DNA from: Rhodopirellula baltica
GTDB taxonomy: Bacteria > Planctomycetota > Planctomycetia > Pirellulales > Pirellulaceae
DNA length: 64,000 nucleotides
Assembly: GCA_002901265.1 (NCBI GenBank)
Contig: PPHI01000001.1
Span: 310,001-374,000 of the forward strand
Direction: 5' to 3'
In this document: piece by piece, positions 10,446 through 20,375 of the stretch
How positions within the stretch are numbered: the stretch's first letter is position 1
How the letters are laid out: each line of letters begins with the position of its first letter
Made by a program: the position numbers and the translations under genes
The notes under the pieces: generated by a model
Database searches by the model: none
What the model was told of the DNA's origin: nothing
The model's input: only the letters and a program-made list of their open reading frames with translations

Positions 10446-10847
10446 CACGTTCGACAAAGTCGATCCAGTTAAGATCAATAGACGGAATCCTGTTGTCGTC
10501 GTGACGCGCGGCGATACGTTGTTACCGGGCGTTGTTTTGGCCGCGGAGGCGAATGACGCGATTCTGAACGCATCATCTTGTTGGCGTTACACCTGATCGT
10601 CGAATCGATACAGGTCCAGATCAATATCGCTGCCGTGATCGCGGCTGCAGATTGAACATGCGTGACAATCTCGTTCATCAATTGGCTCCTGAGATGGATT
10701 GAGTTCATATCAATTTCGTGATCGCTAATTCAGCAACACGGTCATTCAAGCGAGCTTCATCAACGTTGATGGGTCGATGAATGACTTCGATGTTGTGATT
10801 ATGGAAAACTCAAATAAAAGCACCCTGAAGTCAATTTAAATTTAGCT
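10446..10847. other. Intergenic stretch without a supported gene
   Basis: This 402-base stretch separates two convergent units, the ABC cluster (plus) and the histidine kinase (minus). The frames crossing it have no family features and unlikely residue composition. Near 10790-10847 it becomes AT-rich, ending in a run of A and T just after the kinase stop. I see no clear hairpin with a T-run. Confidence 0.5.
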
Positions 10848-12281
10848 TCATCTCTCCAGATGGCGGTCGAGCGGAACCGTGAAAGTGAACCTCGTTCCGT
10901 TTTCATCGGATTGGTCACACACAATTGTGGCGTTTAACGATTGCGCCAAGCGACTGGCGATTGACAGACCTAACCCCGTTCCAGAGTGGCCGGAACGACG
11001 TGCTTTGTCACCGCGATAGAACGGTTCAAACAAATGAGGGAAATCCGATTTCGGTATGCCCTCACCGAAATCACTTACCGTGAGCGTTACATTTCGGCGA
11101 TCGGAAGAAAGCACAATCACAATTGGGGTTCCGGGCGGACTGTACTTACAAGCATTTGAGACGAGATTGTCGACGATACGCGACAAGATCATCGGCGTCG
11201 CTCGGACAGCAAAGTCTGTGTCTGGACTGATCTTGCATTCGATATCGTCAGCCCGATCCCAATGCTTCCAAGTGATGCGATGCTGATCGAGCCACTTGCG
11301 AAGGTCGATGGCCTCGATTTGCGCATCGGCAACTTCATTTTCGGTGCGCGCTAGCACCAGGAGTGATTCGACGATTTCACGCATCGTCTCGGCGCCATGC
11401 TTTAACGTTTCCAGTGTCCGTTGATATTCAGCTTCGGTGCGTTGCTTGCGAAGTGCGACCTCGATTTGTCCCAGCAGTACCGTCATCGGAGTTCGTAACT
11501 CATGCGCCGCGTCACCGGCGAAACGCCGTTGTTGTTGAATCGCATTCTCTTGGCGGTCCAGCAGACGATTAAACGATCGGCCAAGCGCCGACAGTTCGTC
11601 GCCGCTTTCGTTGAACTCCAGTCGCTGGCGGAAATCTTGTCCGCCCATCTGCTGGGCCTGTTTGGCCATCTGGGACACCGGCGAAAGGGCTTTTCGGACA
11701 AACCAACCGCCAGCCATTGCGGACACGATCCATGCAAGTAGAGGCAACACGGAAACCAAGACTGCAAGCTGGTTCAGAGTCTGGTCGCGTTGACTGGTCG
11801 ACCGCCCCACGACGACCAAAATTTCGTCGAATTCGTCTGGTTCGTGTGGGACCGTTGATGGACCAGGAGTGATCAATCGCTGATAAAAATACTCAAAACC
11901 GGTTTCCGCTTCGAAAGTCCACCCGACCTTTCCGGTTGGAAGTTCGTCTAACGCTAGTTTTCTAGCATAGGCGTCGATTGGCGAATCCGGCGTGGCTGAA
12001 AGTTCGACCACACGACTTTGGTCTCCTAAGATAAACCATTGGATTTCACCATAATCACTGTCGACGGCCATCGACACGGAGTGCTCCAGAGGTTGCCATT
12101 TGACCTCCGTTTCCTCTACTTCTGCGGCCGCGACAAGTGCGCCGAGGGCGGATCGCAATTCGCCTGTGAACTGTTCATTGACATGTCGAGCCCCCGCCGA
12201 ATAGAGCACGAGCGAATACGCGACCAAGATCGCTGCCAAGGCACAAAGGAAGAATAGCGAAACTCGTGTCGTCAGTCTCAT
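10848..12281 (-). CDS. Sensor histidine kinase (CusS-like), partner of the OmpR-type regulator
   Basis: The start at 12281 (MRLTTRVSLFFLCALAAIL) lies five bases after the regulator stop and gives 477 residues. One membrane helix at the N-terminus and a second near residue 170-195 (LNQLAVLVSVLPLLAWIVSAM) bracket a periplasmic sensor of about 140 residues. A HAMP-like linker follows. The dimerisation domain has His260 in AAHELRTP. The catalytic domain shows the N box NLVSNACKYSPPG, G1 VSDFGEGIP and G2 GTGLGLSIA. The enzyme should autophosphorylate His260 and pass the phosphate to Asp53 of the regulator. The neighbouring Czc-type operon suggests a metal signal, but no obvious metal ligand cluster is visible in the sensor. 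Confidence 0.93.
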   Translation of the reverse strand: MRLTTRVSLFFLCALAAILVAYSLVLYSAGARHVNEQFTGELRSALGALVAAAEVEETEVKWQPLEHSVSMAVDSDYGEIQWFILGDQSRVVELSATPDSPIDAYARKLALDELPTGKVGWTFEAETGFEYFYQRLITPGPSTVPHEPDEFDEILVVVGRSTSQRDQTLNQLAVLVSVLPLLAWIVSAMAGGWFVRKALSPVSQMAKQAQQMGGQDFRQRLEFNESGDELSALGRSFNRLLDRQENAIQQQRRFAGDAAHELRTPMTVLLGQIEVALRKQRTEAEYQRTLETLKHGAETMREIVESLLVLARTENEVADAQIEAIDLRKWLDQHRITWKHWDRADDIECKISPDTDFAVRATPMILSRIVDNLVSNACKYSPPGTPIVIVLSSDRRNVTLTVSDFGEGIPKSDFPHLFEPFYRGDKARRSGHSGTGLGLSIASRLAQSLNATIVCDQSDENGTRFTFTVPLDRHLER

Positions 12282-12285
12282 GCGT

Positions 12286-12969
12286 TTATTCAGCTGCGGC
12301 AGTCTCGAGGATGTATCCCAAACCACGACGGGTTTGGATTACACGATTGCCGAACTGTTCCAGCTTGCGACGAAGCTCTTTGATATGAACTTCAAGTGTG
12401 TTGGAGACGCCATCAAAATCGTCCTCCCAAACCGTTTCGTAAATCCGTGTTCGTGAAAGGACTCGATTCGGATGGCGGAGGAACATGGACAACAGCAACA
12501 ATTCCTTTGCGGTCAGATCCAACGCGACGCCGGCGCGCGTCGCTCGCTGACGGGTTAAATCGAGAGCAATGTCGCTGTACTCTAAAATATTGGCATCGGT
12601 TTGGTCTTTCCGGCGAAGCAGTGCGCGGATTCTGGCGACCAATTCCTCGAACGCAAATGGCTTCACCAAGTAGTCGTCCGCTCCTGAGTCCAATCCGGTA
12701 ACACGCTCGTCAAGGCCATCGCGGGCAGTCAAGAACAATACCGGAGTCGTGCGATCGATCTGTCGGAATCGTCGCAATACCTGAATCCCCTCTTCACCCG
12801 GTAACCACCAATCGAGCAAAACCAAATCCCATTGCTCGGTTTTCAAGCGTAGCCATGCTGTCACGCCATTGTCGACATGTTCGACGCTATAGCCTTCGTC
12901 GCTAAGGCCGCGTACGAGGAAGTCGGCAATTCCCGGTTCGTCTTCGATCACTAGCAGACGAATACTCAT
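12286..12969 (-). CDS. OmpR/PhoB-family response regulator
   Basis: The 227-residue protein has a receiver domain with the acidic pocket Glu9-Asp10, phosphoacceptor Asp53 in LVLLDWWLPG, and the conserved Lys in YLVKPFAFEEL (about residue 102). A winged-helix DNA-binding domain follows from about residue 130 (LTAKELLLLSMFLRHPNRVLS, and RRKLEQFGNRVIQTRRGLGY). This is the CusR/CopR-like layout of two-component metal regulators. It is followed by its kinase five bases downstream and is probably expressed from a promoter in 12970-13200. It most likely controls the Czc-type operon upstream on the same strand, and perhaps the divergent ABC cluster; that is inference. Confidence 0.94.
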   Translation of the reverse strand: MSIRLLVIEDEPGIADFLVRGLSDEGYSVEHVDNGVTAWLRLKTEQWDLVLLDWWLPGEEGIQVLRRFRQIDRTTPVLFLTARDGLDERVTGLDSGADDYLVKPFAFEELVARIRALLRRKDQTDANILEYSDIALDLTRQRATRAGVALDLTAKELLLLSMFLRHPNRVLSRTRIYETVWEDDFDGVSNTLEVHIKELRRKLEQFGNRVIQTRRGLGYILETAAAE

Positions 12970-13216
12970 CAGACATTGCTCGCTTCAATGAAAGTCGGAA
13001 AGAAACCATGCTGTCGAAGTGTACGCGCCGAACCTGATCGGTACCTAAAATGAAGATAAAGATTTCTTCAGCTTTGCTGGTTGGTCCACTCCATTTGACG
13101 GAGGGGCTGTCCGTCGAGTCGCCGGGGCCGAACATGGCAGGCTTGGATTTTAAACGGACTGGATTGGATTCTGGAGTGAGCGGCAACACGCCTTGGGCTT
13201 CGTTCTAGAAACAAAA

Positions 13217-13245
13217 ATGGCGGACGAAACGGCTTCGTCCGCCAT
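13217..13245 (-). terminator. Rho-independent terminator of the czc-like operon
   Basis: A perfect 12-base stem (ATGGCGGACGAA with TTCGTCCGCCAT) has a five-base loop. On the minus strand it is followed by TTTTTGTTTC. It lies 27 bases after the CzcA-like stop and separates the pump operon from the two-component genes, so these are likely separate transcripts. The rest of 12970-13216 holds no gene that I can support; it should carry the promoter of the regulator. Confidence 0.85.
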
Positions 13246-13271
13246 CGGATTTATGATCAGCCAGCGCCAAG

Positions 13272-16200
13272 TCAATGTTCAAACTCGGTGAGGTCGATCG
13301 GTTCATTCGGTTGATCTTTCGGTTCAAACCAGCGATAGATCGTTGGCAGAACGAGCAACGTCAAGATGGTTGACGTGACCAAGCCGCCGATCACGACCGT
13401 CGCTAAGGGACGTTGGACTTCGGCGCCCGAGTTGCTCGATAACGCCATCGGCACAAAACCGAGTGCACCACAGGATGCCGTCATCAGTACCGGGCGAATC
13501 CGGTCCATCGCCCCGCCGACCACCGCATCATGCTGGCTATCGCCACTGCTACGAAGGTGGCGGACGTGCTCGATCAGCACGACACCGTTCATTACCGCGA
13601 TGCCAAAGAGTGCGATGAACCCAACTCCGGCAGAAATCGAAAATGGCATGTCTCGTAGCCAAAGCAAAACGATACCACCCGTCGCCGCGATCGGAACGTT
13701 CAAGTAGATCAAGAGCGCAAGCTTGACCGAGTTGAACGTCATGTAGAGCAGCGCGAAGATCAAAAACAAAGCCACCGGAACCGCGATCGCCAAGCGTTTG
13801 GATGCCTGTTGCAAGTTTTCGAATTGGCCGCCCCAGCGGAGGACATACCCCGCCGGCAGTTCGACTTTTTCGTTCACGATGGCCTGGGCGTCCGCGACAA
13901 AGCTGGCCAAGTCACGGCCACGTACGTTGCACTGAACGAGCATCCGTCGACGAATCGCGTCTCGGCTGATTTCGACGGGACCTTCTTCGACCCGAATCTC
14001 AGCAAGCTGCGAAATCGGGATCTTGCGGCCTTCGGTGTCTTCCACCCGCAGTTCCTGGAGTTGATTCGCGTCCTCTCGCCACCGGGGGCTGAGTCGTACC
14101 TGTAGCGGAAACCGTCGTTGACCTTCGAAAACTTGTCCAACGGTATGGCCACCAACCGATGCGACGACATCCAAGACATCACTGCTGTTAACGCCATAGC
14201 GTGCCAGTTTGTCACGATCGATGATGATCCGCATGTACGGCAACCCTGCGACCTGCTGGGCGGCCACATCTGCGGCACCCGGAACAGTGTTCAGCGCCGC
14301 GGCGATTTCGTCACCGACACGTTTCAGTTCGTCCAGGTCATCGCCGTAAAGACTTAATCCGATATCCGATCGCACACCCGCAACGAGTTCTTGGACCCGC
14401 AATTCAATCGGCTGCGTGAAGCCATACGAGTTGCCGGGGACTTCCGTTGTGAGCGCCGTTTGCATCTCGTCGATCAATTCGACCTTCGGACGATCTTTCG
14501 GCCACTCCGACCGAGGCCGCATGCGGATCAAGATGTCGGTCTGATAGACTCCCATCGGGTCATTGGCGATTTCTGGGCGACCGGTTTTGCAAACGACGGT
14601 TTCGACCTCCGGAAACTTCAGCAGCGTACGCTCCATCTTTTTCGTCATCTCGATGGACGTTTCCAACGAGACGCTTGGCAATCGGGTGGCTTGAATCGCG
14701 ATGTCGCCTTCATCCAACTTTGGAACGAACTCGACACCAAATCCCGTTGCAAGCACCACACTGATTCCGAAAGCGACGATCGATCCCAAGAACATGATCC
14801 CGGGATTCCCCATCGCGAATCGGAGCATGGGCTTATAGGCCGATTTGATCCACCGTACCAAAAACGTTTCGTTTTCTTTGATCTGACGTGCAAGAAACAA
14901 CGATGCCATCACAGGCATGACAGTCACGGACATGATCAGCGCCGATGACAGTGCGGTCATGAACACGAATGCCATCGGACGGAACATTTTGCCTTCCATC
15001 CCCTGCAAACTGAGGATCGGAATGAACACGATGATCACGATGATCCCGGCAAATAGAATTGGCTTGCCGACTTCCTTTGCCGATTCGCGATACACGCCAA
15101 GCGGTACCCGTTTGCCGTCGTGATCACGTTGATAGTGCGACGCACGACGAACGCAGTTCTCGATCATTACGACCGCGCCGTCGACGATCACGCCAAAGTC
15201 GACGGCACCTAAACTCATCAAGTTCGCCGAAACGCCGGCGTAGCGCATCGCAATCAATGCGCTCATTGCAGACAACGGGATCGCAGCGGCAACAATCAAT
15301 CCGGCGCGAACGTCCCCTAGCAACAGAAACAGCATCAGGATGACCAGGAAAACGCCCAGCCCAATGTTTTCACCGACGGTAAAAATCGTTTTCTCGACCA
15401 GTTCTGTGCGGTCATAAAACGTGTCGATGGCGACGCCTTTGGGAAGCGTCTTTTGAATTTCGGCAATCCGCTGTTTCACGTCGGCGACGACTTGGCGAGA
15501 GTTCCCGCCCATGATCATCATCACCATACCGATCACCGCTTCTCGATCGCCGTCACGTGTCACGGCACCCTGGCGCAGCATCGGTGCGAATTGGACTTCG
15601 GCGACATCACTGATTCGTATCGGGACGCCGTTACGGCTGGCCAAGACGATCGAACTTAGGTCATCCAAGCTTCGGATCAGACCTTCGCCTCGGATCAGAC
15701 GCTGTTCGGCGCCGTGGGTGATATATCCTCCCCCGGCGTTTCCGTTGTTTTCGTCCAAGGCCTGAAAAACGTCAGTCAACGAGATGTCGTAATTCTGTAA
15801 CTTGGCCGGATCGACCTGGACCTCGTATGTTTTCAGTTCGCCGCCAAAGGTGTTGACCTCGATCACGCCCGGGACACTGCGAAGCTGAAACGCAATCTGC
15901 CAGTCCAGAATCGTTCGCAGCTCTTTCAGTGAGAAGTCGTGTCCAGGTTCGGGGCGAACTTCGAATTGATAAATTTCGCTCATCCCGGTTGCGATCGGAC
16001 CCAGTTCGGGTGTTCCCATTCCTGGCGGGATCTCTTCCTTCGCTTTGATCAGCCGTTCGTTGACGAGGTTTCGTGCCCAGTAGATATCGGTGCCGTCTTC
16101 GAAGGCGACTGTCACGGCACTCAACCCGAAGCGGCTGATCGAACGAATCTCGCTAACCCTAGGGACGCCGCTTAAAGCATTCTCAACTGGGAACGTGATG

Positions 16201-16391
16201 AATTGTTCGACTTCGACCGGTCCCAGGGACGGCGAATTTGTCAAGACTTGGACTTGCACATTGGTCAGGTCCGGGACCGCGTCGAGCGGCAACGTCATCG
16301 CCGAAAATCCGCCCATGCCTAGTAGCACAATCGCTAGCAGCATGACGATAAAGCGGTTATTCAGCGACCATTGGATCAGGTGGTTTACCAT
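13272..16391 (-). CDS. CzcA-type heavy-metal RND efflux pump
   Basis: The 1039-residue inner-membrane protein is full length for the heavy-metal efflux RND family. It begins HLIQWSLNNRFIVMLLAIVL, with large periplasmic loops after helices 1 and 7. Helix 4 carries DFGVIVDGAVVMIEN, giving Asp398, Asp404 and Glu411. These keep the spacing of Asp402/Asp408/Glu415, the proton-relay residues of C. metallidurans CzcA. CusA-type copper pumps have a different helix-4 motif, so divalent cations (Zn, Co, Cd or Ni) are more likely than Cu(I)/Ag(I). It should export metal with the adaptor 16396-17835 and the TolC-like 18700-20268. The stop is followed by a strong terminator. Confidence 0.94.
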   Translation of the reverse strand: MVNHLIQWSLNNRFIVMLLAIVLLGMGGFSAMTLPLDAVPDLTNVQVQVLTNSPSLGPVEVEQFITFPVENALSGVPRVSEIRSISRFGLSAVTVAFEDGTDIYWARNLVNERLIKAKEEIPPGMGTPELGPIATGMSEIYQFEVRPEPGHDFSLKELRTILDWQIAFQLRSVPGVIEVNTFGGELKTYEVQVDPAKLQNYDISLTDVFQALDENNGNAGGGYITHGAEQRLIRGEGLIRSLDDLSSIVLASRNGVPIRISDVAEVQFAPMLRQGAVTRDGDREAVIGMVMMIMGGNSRQVVADVKQRIAEIQKTLPKGVAIDTFYDRTELVEKTIFTVGENIGLGVFLVILMLFLLLGDVRAGLIVAAAIPLSAMSALIAMRYAGVSANLMSLGAVDFGVIVDGAVVMIENCVRRASHYQRDHDGKRVPLGVYRESAKEVGKPILFAGIIVIIVFIPILSLQGMEGKMFRPMAFVFMTALSSALIMSVTVMPVMASLFLARQIKENETFLVRWIKSAYKPMLRFAMGNPGIMFLGSIVAFGISVVLATGFGVEFVPKLDEGDIAIQATRLPSVSLETSIEMTKKMERTLLKFPEVETVVCKTGRPEIANDPMGVYQTDILIRMRPRSEWPKDRPKVELIDEMQTALTTEVPGNSYGFTQPIELRVQELVAGVRSDIGLSLYGDDLDELKRVGDEIAAALNTVPGAADVAAQQVAGLPYMRIIIDRDKLARYGVNSSDVLDVVASVGGHTVGQVFEGQRRFPLQVRLSPRWREDANQLQELRVEDTEGRKIPISQLAEIRVEEGPVEISRDAIRRRMLVQCNVRGRDLASFVADAQAIVNEKVELPAGYVLRWGGQFENLQQASKRLAIAVPVALFLIFALLYMTFNSVKLALLIYLNVPIAATGGIVLLWLRDMPFSISAGVGFIALFGIAVMNGVVLIEHVRHLRSSGDSQHDAVVGGAMDRIRPVLMTASCGALGFVPMALSSNSGAEVQRPLATVVIGGLVTSTILTLLVLPTIYRWFEPKDQPNEPIDLTEFEH

Positions 16392-16395
16392 TGAA

Positions 16396-17835
16396 TCATT
16401 CCTCCGCCAACAAGCCTTCGAGCATCTTTGACTTGAGGATGAATCCTCCTGAGGTCACGATGGTTTCATCGGCGGCGAGCCCTTTTTCGATCACCGCCCA
16501 CTGCCGACCACGATTACCAACCGTCACATCCCGACGTGCGAATTTACCGTCGCCTTCATGCACAAATACGAAGGTTTCGTTTTCGTATTGTTGAACCGCG
16601 GTTGCAGGGACTTGAACCGATTCCTGAGTTGCGGTCGCGGGCAACTCGATCGTGACGAACATGCCAGGCTTCAACAGGTGGTCTTTGTTTTCTGCGATCG
16701 CTCGCATGCCAATTGTTCGAGTCGCTTCGTCCATGATCTCGCCGGTATAAAAAACCTTGGCATGAAAGGTTTGACCAGGCCATGCTTCACTGGACAGCTC
16801 CAAGTCGCGACCGGCGAGTGCCGACAACAGCGGCACGTCTTTTTCGTAAACGTCCGCTTTGATCCAGACGGTCGATAGGTCCGCGATCGTTAGCAGTTGC
16901 TTGTCACGTCGGATCTGTTCGCCCAAGGTGACGTCTTTGGCAATCACGGTTCCGCCAAACGGGGCGCGGATGGAATAGTGTGAAATCGATTCGCCTTGCT
17001 GTATCGGGTCGATCGTTTGCACTTCGCTTTCGTTGCATCCCAGGATTTTCAAGCTGGTGATGGCAACCGCGACGCGTGTCTTGGCACTTTTGACGGCTTG
17101 CGAGGTCATCAGGACGGCTGATTGAAGCTCAAATGCGATCTGTTCGATTCGTGCTTGAAAGGTTGCCAAGTCAGCGTTGCGACGTGTTTGGGCGGCCAGG
17201 AGTTGCTTGCCCGAGACGGCGCCTGACTGGGCGATCCCTTCCAGCCGCACAACGTCGGCCTGAGCTTTCAAGTAATCCGCGTAGGCATTCAGCAAGCGTT
17301 CGCGGTACTCGCCCATGTTGCGATTTTGTAACTGCGATTGGATCTCTGAAATCTCTTTTTGATTTCGCAGTGCGTCGAGCAACTGATTGGTGTTTCCAGA
17401 GAGTTCCTGCTGGACTTTCGATTTTGCTTCTGCGATTTCAAGTTCCAGACGAGCCTGAAAGAGTTCCAGCTTGGCTTGTCCTACTTCACGACTATGCACG
17501 ACAGCCAGCATCTGGTCTTTTTCGACGACGTCTCCCAGTGCGATCGCGACTTGGTCGACGACGCCTTCAACAATTGGGTAAACGTGTGACAAGCGATCTT
17601 CGTTTAATGACACCATCCCGGTCAGGCGAATCTGTTCGGAGTATCGTTGCTTGACCGGCTTGCTCAGTTGTATGCCAGCGATCTCCCACTGTTCCTTTGG
17701 AAAGTCGACGGTCTCCGACGTCTCTTCGGATCGGACAATGGTCGGAAGCGAAGCCGACAAGGCGATCGCTGTAGCGAAGATGAAATAACTCGGTTTGCGT
17801 TGGGAACGCCACCGAAAAAATGGGGGCAAAGTCAT
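16396..17835 (-). CDS. CzcB-type periplasmic adaptor of the RND pump
   Basis: I choose the ATG at 17835 (MTLPPFFRWRSQRKPSYFIF), because the upstream part of the long frame lacks a signal and overlaps probable promoter DNA. The 479-residue protein has a signal or anchor (FATAIALSASLPTIVRS), a barrel-sandwich half (GVVDQVAIALGDVVEKDQML), and a helical hairpin of about 140 residues. The second lipoyl half is APFGGTVIAKDVTLGEQI, followed by the barrel TVWIKADVYEKDVPLL. The C-terminal membrane-proximal domain is VQVPATAVQQYENETFVFV. This matches HME-RND adaptors. No His-rich N-terminal metal site is seen. It lies four bases upstream of the pump gene, so they are translationally linked. Confidence 0.92.
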   Translation of the reverse strand: MTLPPFFRWRSQRKPSYFIFATAIALSASLPTIVRSEETSETVDFPKEQWEIAGIQLSKPVKQRYSEQIRLTGMVSLNEDRLSHVYPIVEGVVDQVAIALGDVVEKDQMLAVVHSREVGQAKLELFQARLELEIAEAKSKVQQELSGNTNQLLDALRNQKEISEIQSQLQNRNMGEYRERLLNAYADYLKAQADVVRLEGIAQSGAVSGKQLLAAQTRRNADLATFQARIEQIAFELQSAVLMTSQAVKSAKTRVAVAITSLKILGCNESEVQTIDPIQQGESISHYSIRAPFGGTVIAKDVTLGEQIRRDKQLLTIADLSTVWIKADVYEKDVPLLSALAGRDLELSSEAWPGQTFHAKVFYTGEIMDEATRTIGMRAIAENKDHLLKPGMFVTIELPATATQESVQVPATAVQQYENETFVFVHEGDGKFARRDVTVGNRGRQWAVIEKGLAADETIVTSGGFILKSKMLEGLLAEE

Positions 17836-18080
17836 CGCGTTGCTCCGCGAAAAATTGGTTCGAATCGAACGTTCGATGAAATGGGTCAGGGCTCCGCCGC
17901 AGGCTGACAGCGAAACAAAACGCACAACGCGATCGACTCGGTTGAACCAACCGATGATCGGATTACATGTGCCAACAGAAGACATGTCGCGCGAGGCGAA
18001 CATGGTCAGAAGACGTTTCAATCAATCGCAATGGTCGAACGTAAACGGTCGATTATGCGAGCTGAAACGGAAGGGATTCG

Positions 18081-18518
18081 CTAACAAATCCAAACGCACA
18101 AGCGAGGGCGTTCGGTCGGCGGTGCAACATTACAATCGTGCAAACAGACCGCCCGTTCTGTCAGTCGGACTGTGGGCGTTTCACAGACCGTGTCGACAAC
18201 CTCGCACGGAATGTCCAAGGCAACCGTGGCAAGATCGATGTCTCGTTCCAGCACTGGTGGACACGGCTGTGACGAATTCGGGAAGACTCCTTGGCTGCGG
18301 AAATCGTCCCAGGTGAATACCCAGTGATAGTGGGGGCAATCCGGAGCGATCAACGACCCGCAGGTGTCCGCGTGAAATTGAGCCAAATGATCGAGGTAGG
18401 CCTCGGTCGATAAGGATGCCGCATCATGAGAATGGGCAACCAGCCGCGGTCCAGGCAACGCGCAGACGATCAGCAGGAAAAGCACAGAAAGCTTTCTTAG
18501 TTCTGCCAAGAGTATCAT
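18081..18518 (-). CDS. Small exported protein in the czc-like operon
   Basis: I take the ATG at 18518, which gives a 145-residue protein with a signal peptide (MILLAELRKLSVLFLLIVC, cleavage near LVAHSHD). The mature part has His and Cys residues in the segment HADTCGSLIAPDCPHYHW and aromatic-rich FTWDDF. Further cysteines are near the C-terminus (TERAVCLHDC and LCVWIC). I do not recognise the family. It lies between the TolC-like and adaptor genes on the same strand, so it probably belongs to the operon and acts in the periplasm. A metal-binding role is inferred from composition and position only. Confidence 0.65.
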   Translation of the reverse strand: MILLAELRKLSVLFLLIVCALPGPRLVAHSHDAASLSTEAYLDHLAQFHADTCGSLIAPDCPHYHWVFTWDDFRSQGVFPNSSQPCPPVLERDIDLATVALDIPCEVVDTVCETPTVRLTERAVCLHDCNVAPPTERPRLCVWIC

Positions 18519-18699
18519 GCGTTGTGAATGGGGAGGACAAAGGCGGGACCGCCGAATTTTAGTTGTGCCTTTTGCGACCGTCAAACTCGAACTGGTCTCG
18601 AATTCGACGGTCGCAGAACAATACCCGCCGGGGGAGCCTGCGCTTACACGGAAATCGTGAGGCAAATCGCCCCATCGATCGAACTCCGTGTCGTTGCCG

Positions 18700-20268
18700 T
18701 TACTGTTGGCTGAACGTCAGTCCGCGTAGCGAATCGTCGCCACTGCCGTCGAAGACTGAATTGAGTGCACCGGTCAACAGGTACCCGTCAATCTTGGCTT
18801 TGGCGATCGCCAGGTCACCGCGGGATGCGATGTAAGCCAAGTTGGTGTCAAAATAGGTCCGCCGCGTGACCAGCAGTTGGATGAAATCCTGCTCTCCGGC
18901 TTGGTACGCTTCCTCGGCTAAGTCGAGCGATAGCTGGGCCGCAGGTAGCAGTTCACCAGAATACATCTGCACCGCTTCCGAGGCTCGATCGTATTCGCCC
19001 GAAGCCTCGGCCAAGCGAGCGCGAATCGCATTTTCAATTCGCTCGGCTTCCTGAACCGCTCGGCAGTATTCCGCACGGGCTGCGGCAATGTTGCCTTGGT
19101 TCTTATTGAACAGCGGAATTGGCGCGCCGGCTTGGATGTTGATCATGCCGTTTCCGCCGGTGCCATTGTCAACACCGGCGCCCAGCTGGACCATTAGGTT
19201 TGGAATCGGCTGAGCCTCGTGACGGTTAACGGCAGCGGACGCTTGCTGGATCCGAGCATGTGCCGCCGCGTATTCGGGGCTGGACGCGACGATCGTCGTC
19301 GCCAGTGTGTTCCAGTCAAACGCTTCTGGTGCGGTTGGCAGAGTTTCGCCGCCAACACCACCGATGAATCGGTTTGGTGTCCCACAAATCGCCGCCAACT
19401 CACGCAGCCTCGCCCGCAGAGTTGCAGCCTTTTGACGCCGATCCAGTTCCAATTGCTTTAGCTGGACCTTGGTTTGTAACGCATCGATTCGCGTTCCCTC
19501 GCCAACTTCAAAGCGTTTATCCGCCAACTCGACACCGCGTTGCAGTTGTTTCGAAAAGGCGTCGATCAAAGTCATTTGTTGCTGAGTTAGCAAACAATCG
19601 TAATAGACTGTTTTGATGTCCGTCGAGACACGCATCTTTTGCGCTTCGAGCTCTTGAAGCTGCGCTCGCAGTGCTTCATTCAACACGGCGCGATTGAGAC
19701 GCAGCTTTCCGCCAGTGATGATCTCTTGTTCGACAAACACCAAGTGTTGGTCAGTTCCTTGGTCCGCGAGCTGTTGTCCTTGGTATCCGACAACGGGATT
19801 GGCGTACAGCGTGACTTGCGTACGATAGCCTGCCGCTTTTTGTGTTGTCGCGGCAAGCTCGTTGATCGCGGGGTTATTGCCGAACGCCGTCGCGATCAAC
19901 TCGTCCAAGGTCGCAATGCCGTCGGGGACGGCGCTCGCGGTACTCTCGCTGATTGGGTCTACGGCGACTGGCAGCGATGTTTCATCATGCTGTACCAGCA
20001 GATCGCCTAACAAAGTGTCTTCGTCAGCGAATCCGGCCAACTGGATCGGCTGCGAAACAGGCGAAGACGATGCTTGTCCAAACGCCGACTGAACCGTCGA
20101 GGGCGCTGAGTCGGTCGTATCAGTGCTGGGCGAAGTTTGTGTTTCAGCGGCAGAGCCAACCGCAACGGGCGTTTCGAATGCAGAAGGCATCGCTTGTCGG
20201 GTGACCCCACAACCGCTGCAAAGACAAGCGATTCCGCCAGCGACGACAATAGTGAATTTGGTTTTCAT
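18700..20268 (-). CDS. TolC-family outer-membrane lipoprotein (CzcC/CusC-like)
   Basis: The 522-residue protein starts with a lipoprotein signal, MKTKFTIVVAGGIACLCSGCG (lipidated Cys about residue 20). A Ser/Thr/Gln-rich linker of about 100 residues follows, longer than in most CusC proteins. The body has two helical repeats typical of outer-membrane efflux proteins: LDELIATAFGNNPAINELAA at the start of the first, and AEEAYQAGEQDFIQLLVTRR in the second. It should form the trimeric exit duct for the RND pump. It is the second gene of the minus-strand operon, followed by the small exported protein. The extended linker may let the barrel reach across a wide periplasm. Confidence 0.9.
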   Translation of the reverse strand: MKTKFTIVVAGGIACLCSGCGVTRQAMPSAFETPVAVGSAAETQTSPSTDTTDSAPSTVQSAFGQASSSPVSQPIQLAGFADEDTLLGDLLVQHDETSLPVAVDPISESTASAVPDGIATLDELIATAFGNNPAINELAATTQKAAGYRTQVTLYANPVVGYQGQQLADQGTDQHLVFVEQEIITGGKLRLNRAVLNEALRAQLQELEAQKMRVSTDIKTVYYDCLLTQQQMTLIDAFSKQLQRGVELADKRFEVGEGTRIDALQTKVQLKQLELDRRQKAATLRARLRELAAICGTPNRFIGGVGGETLPTAPEAFDWNTLATTIVASSPEYAAAHARIQQASAAVNRHEAQPIPNLMVQLGAGVDNGTGGNGMINIQAGAPIPLFNKNQGNIAAARAEYCRAVQEAERIENAIRARLAEASGEYDRASEAVQMYSGELLPAAQLSLDLAEEAYQAGEQDFIQLLVTRRTYFDTNLAYIASRGDLAIAKAKIDGYLLTGALNSVFDGSGDDSLRGLTFSQQ

Positions 20269-20375
20269 TGGAATCCATCCGTGGATTAATCAATCGAATC
20301 AATAACGACAACGACATCGCACCCGAGGAGACTCGTCGATAGGAAAACGAGTTGCATCGGGAGAATCGTCATCGA

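Noticed and set aside
12970-13216. Possible promoter of the response regulator
   Set aside because: The region must hold one, but I could not single out convincing -35 and -10 boxes.
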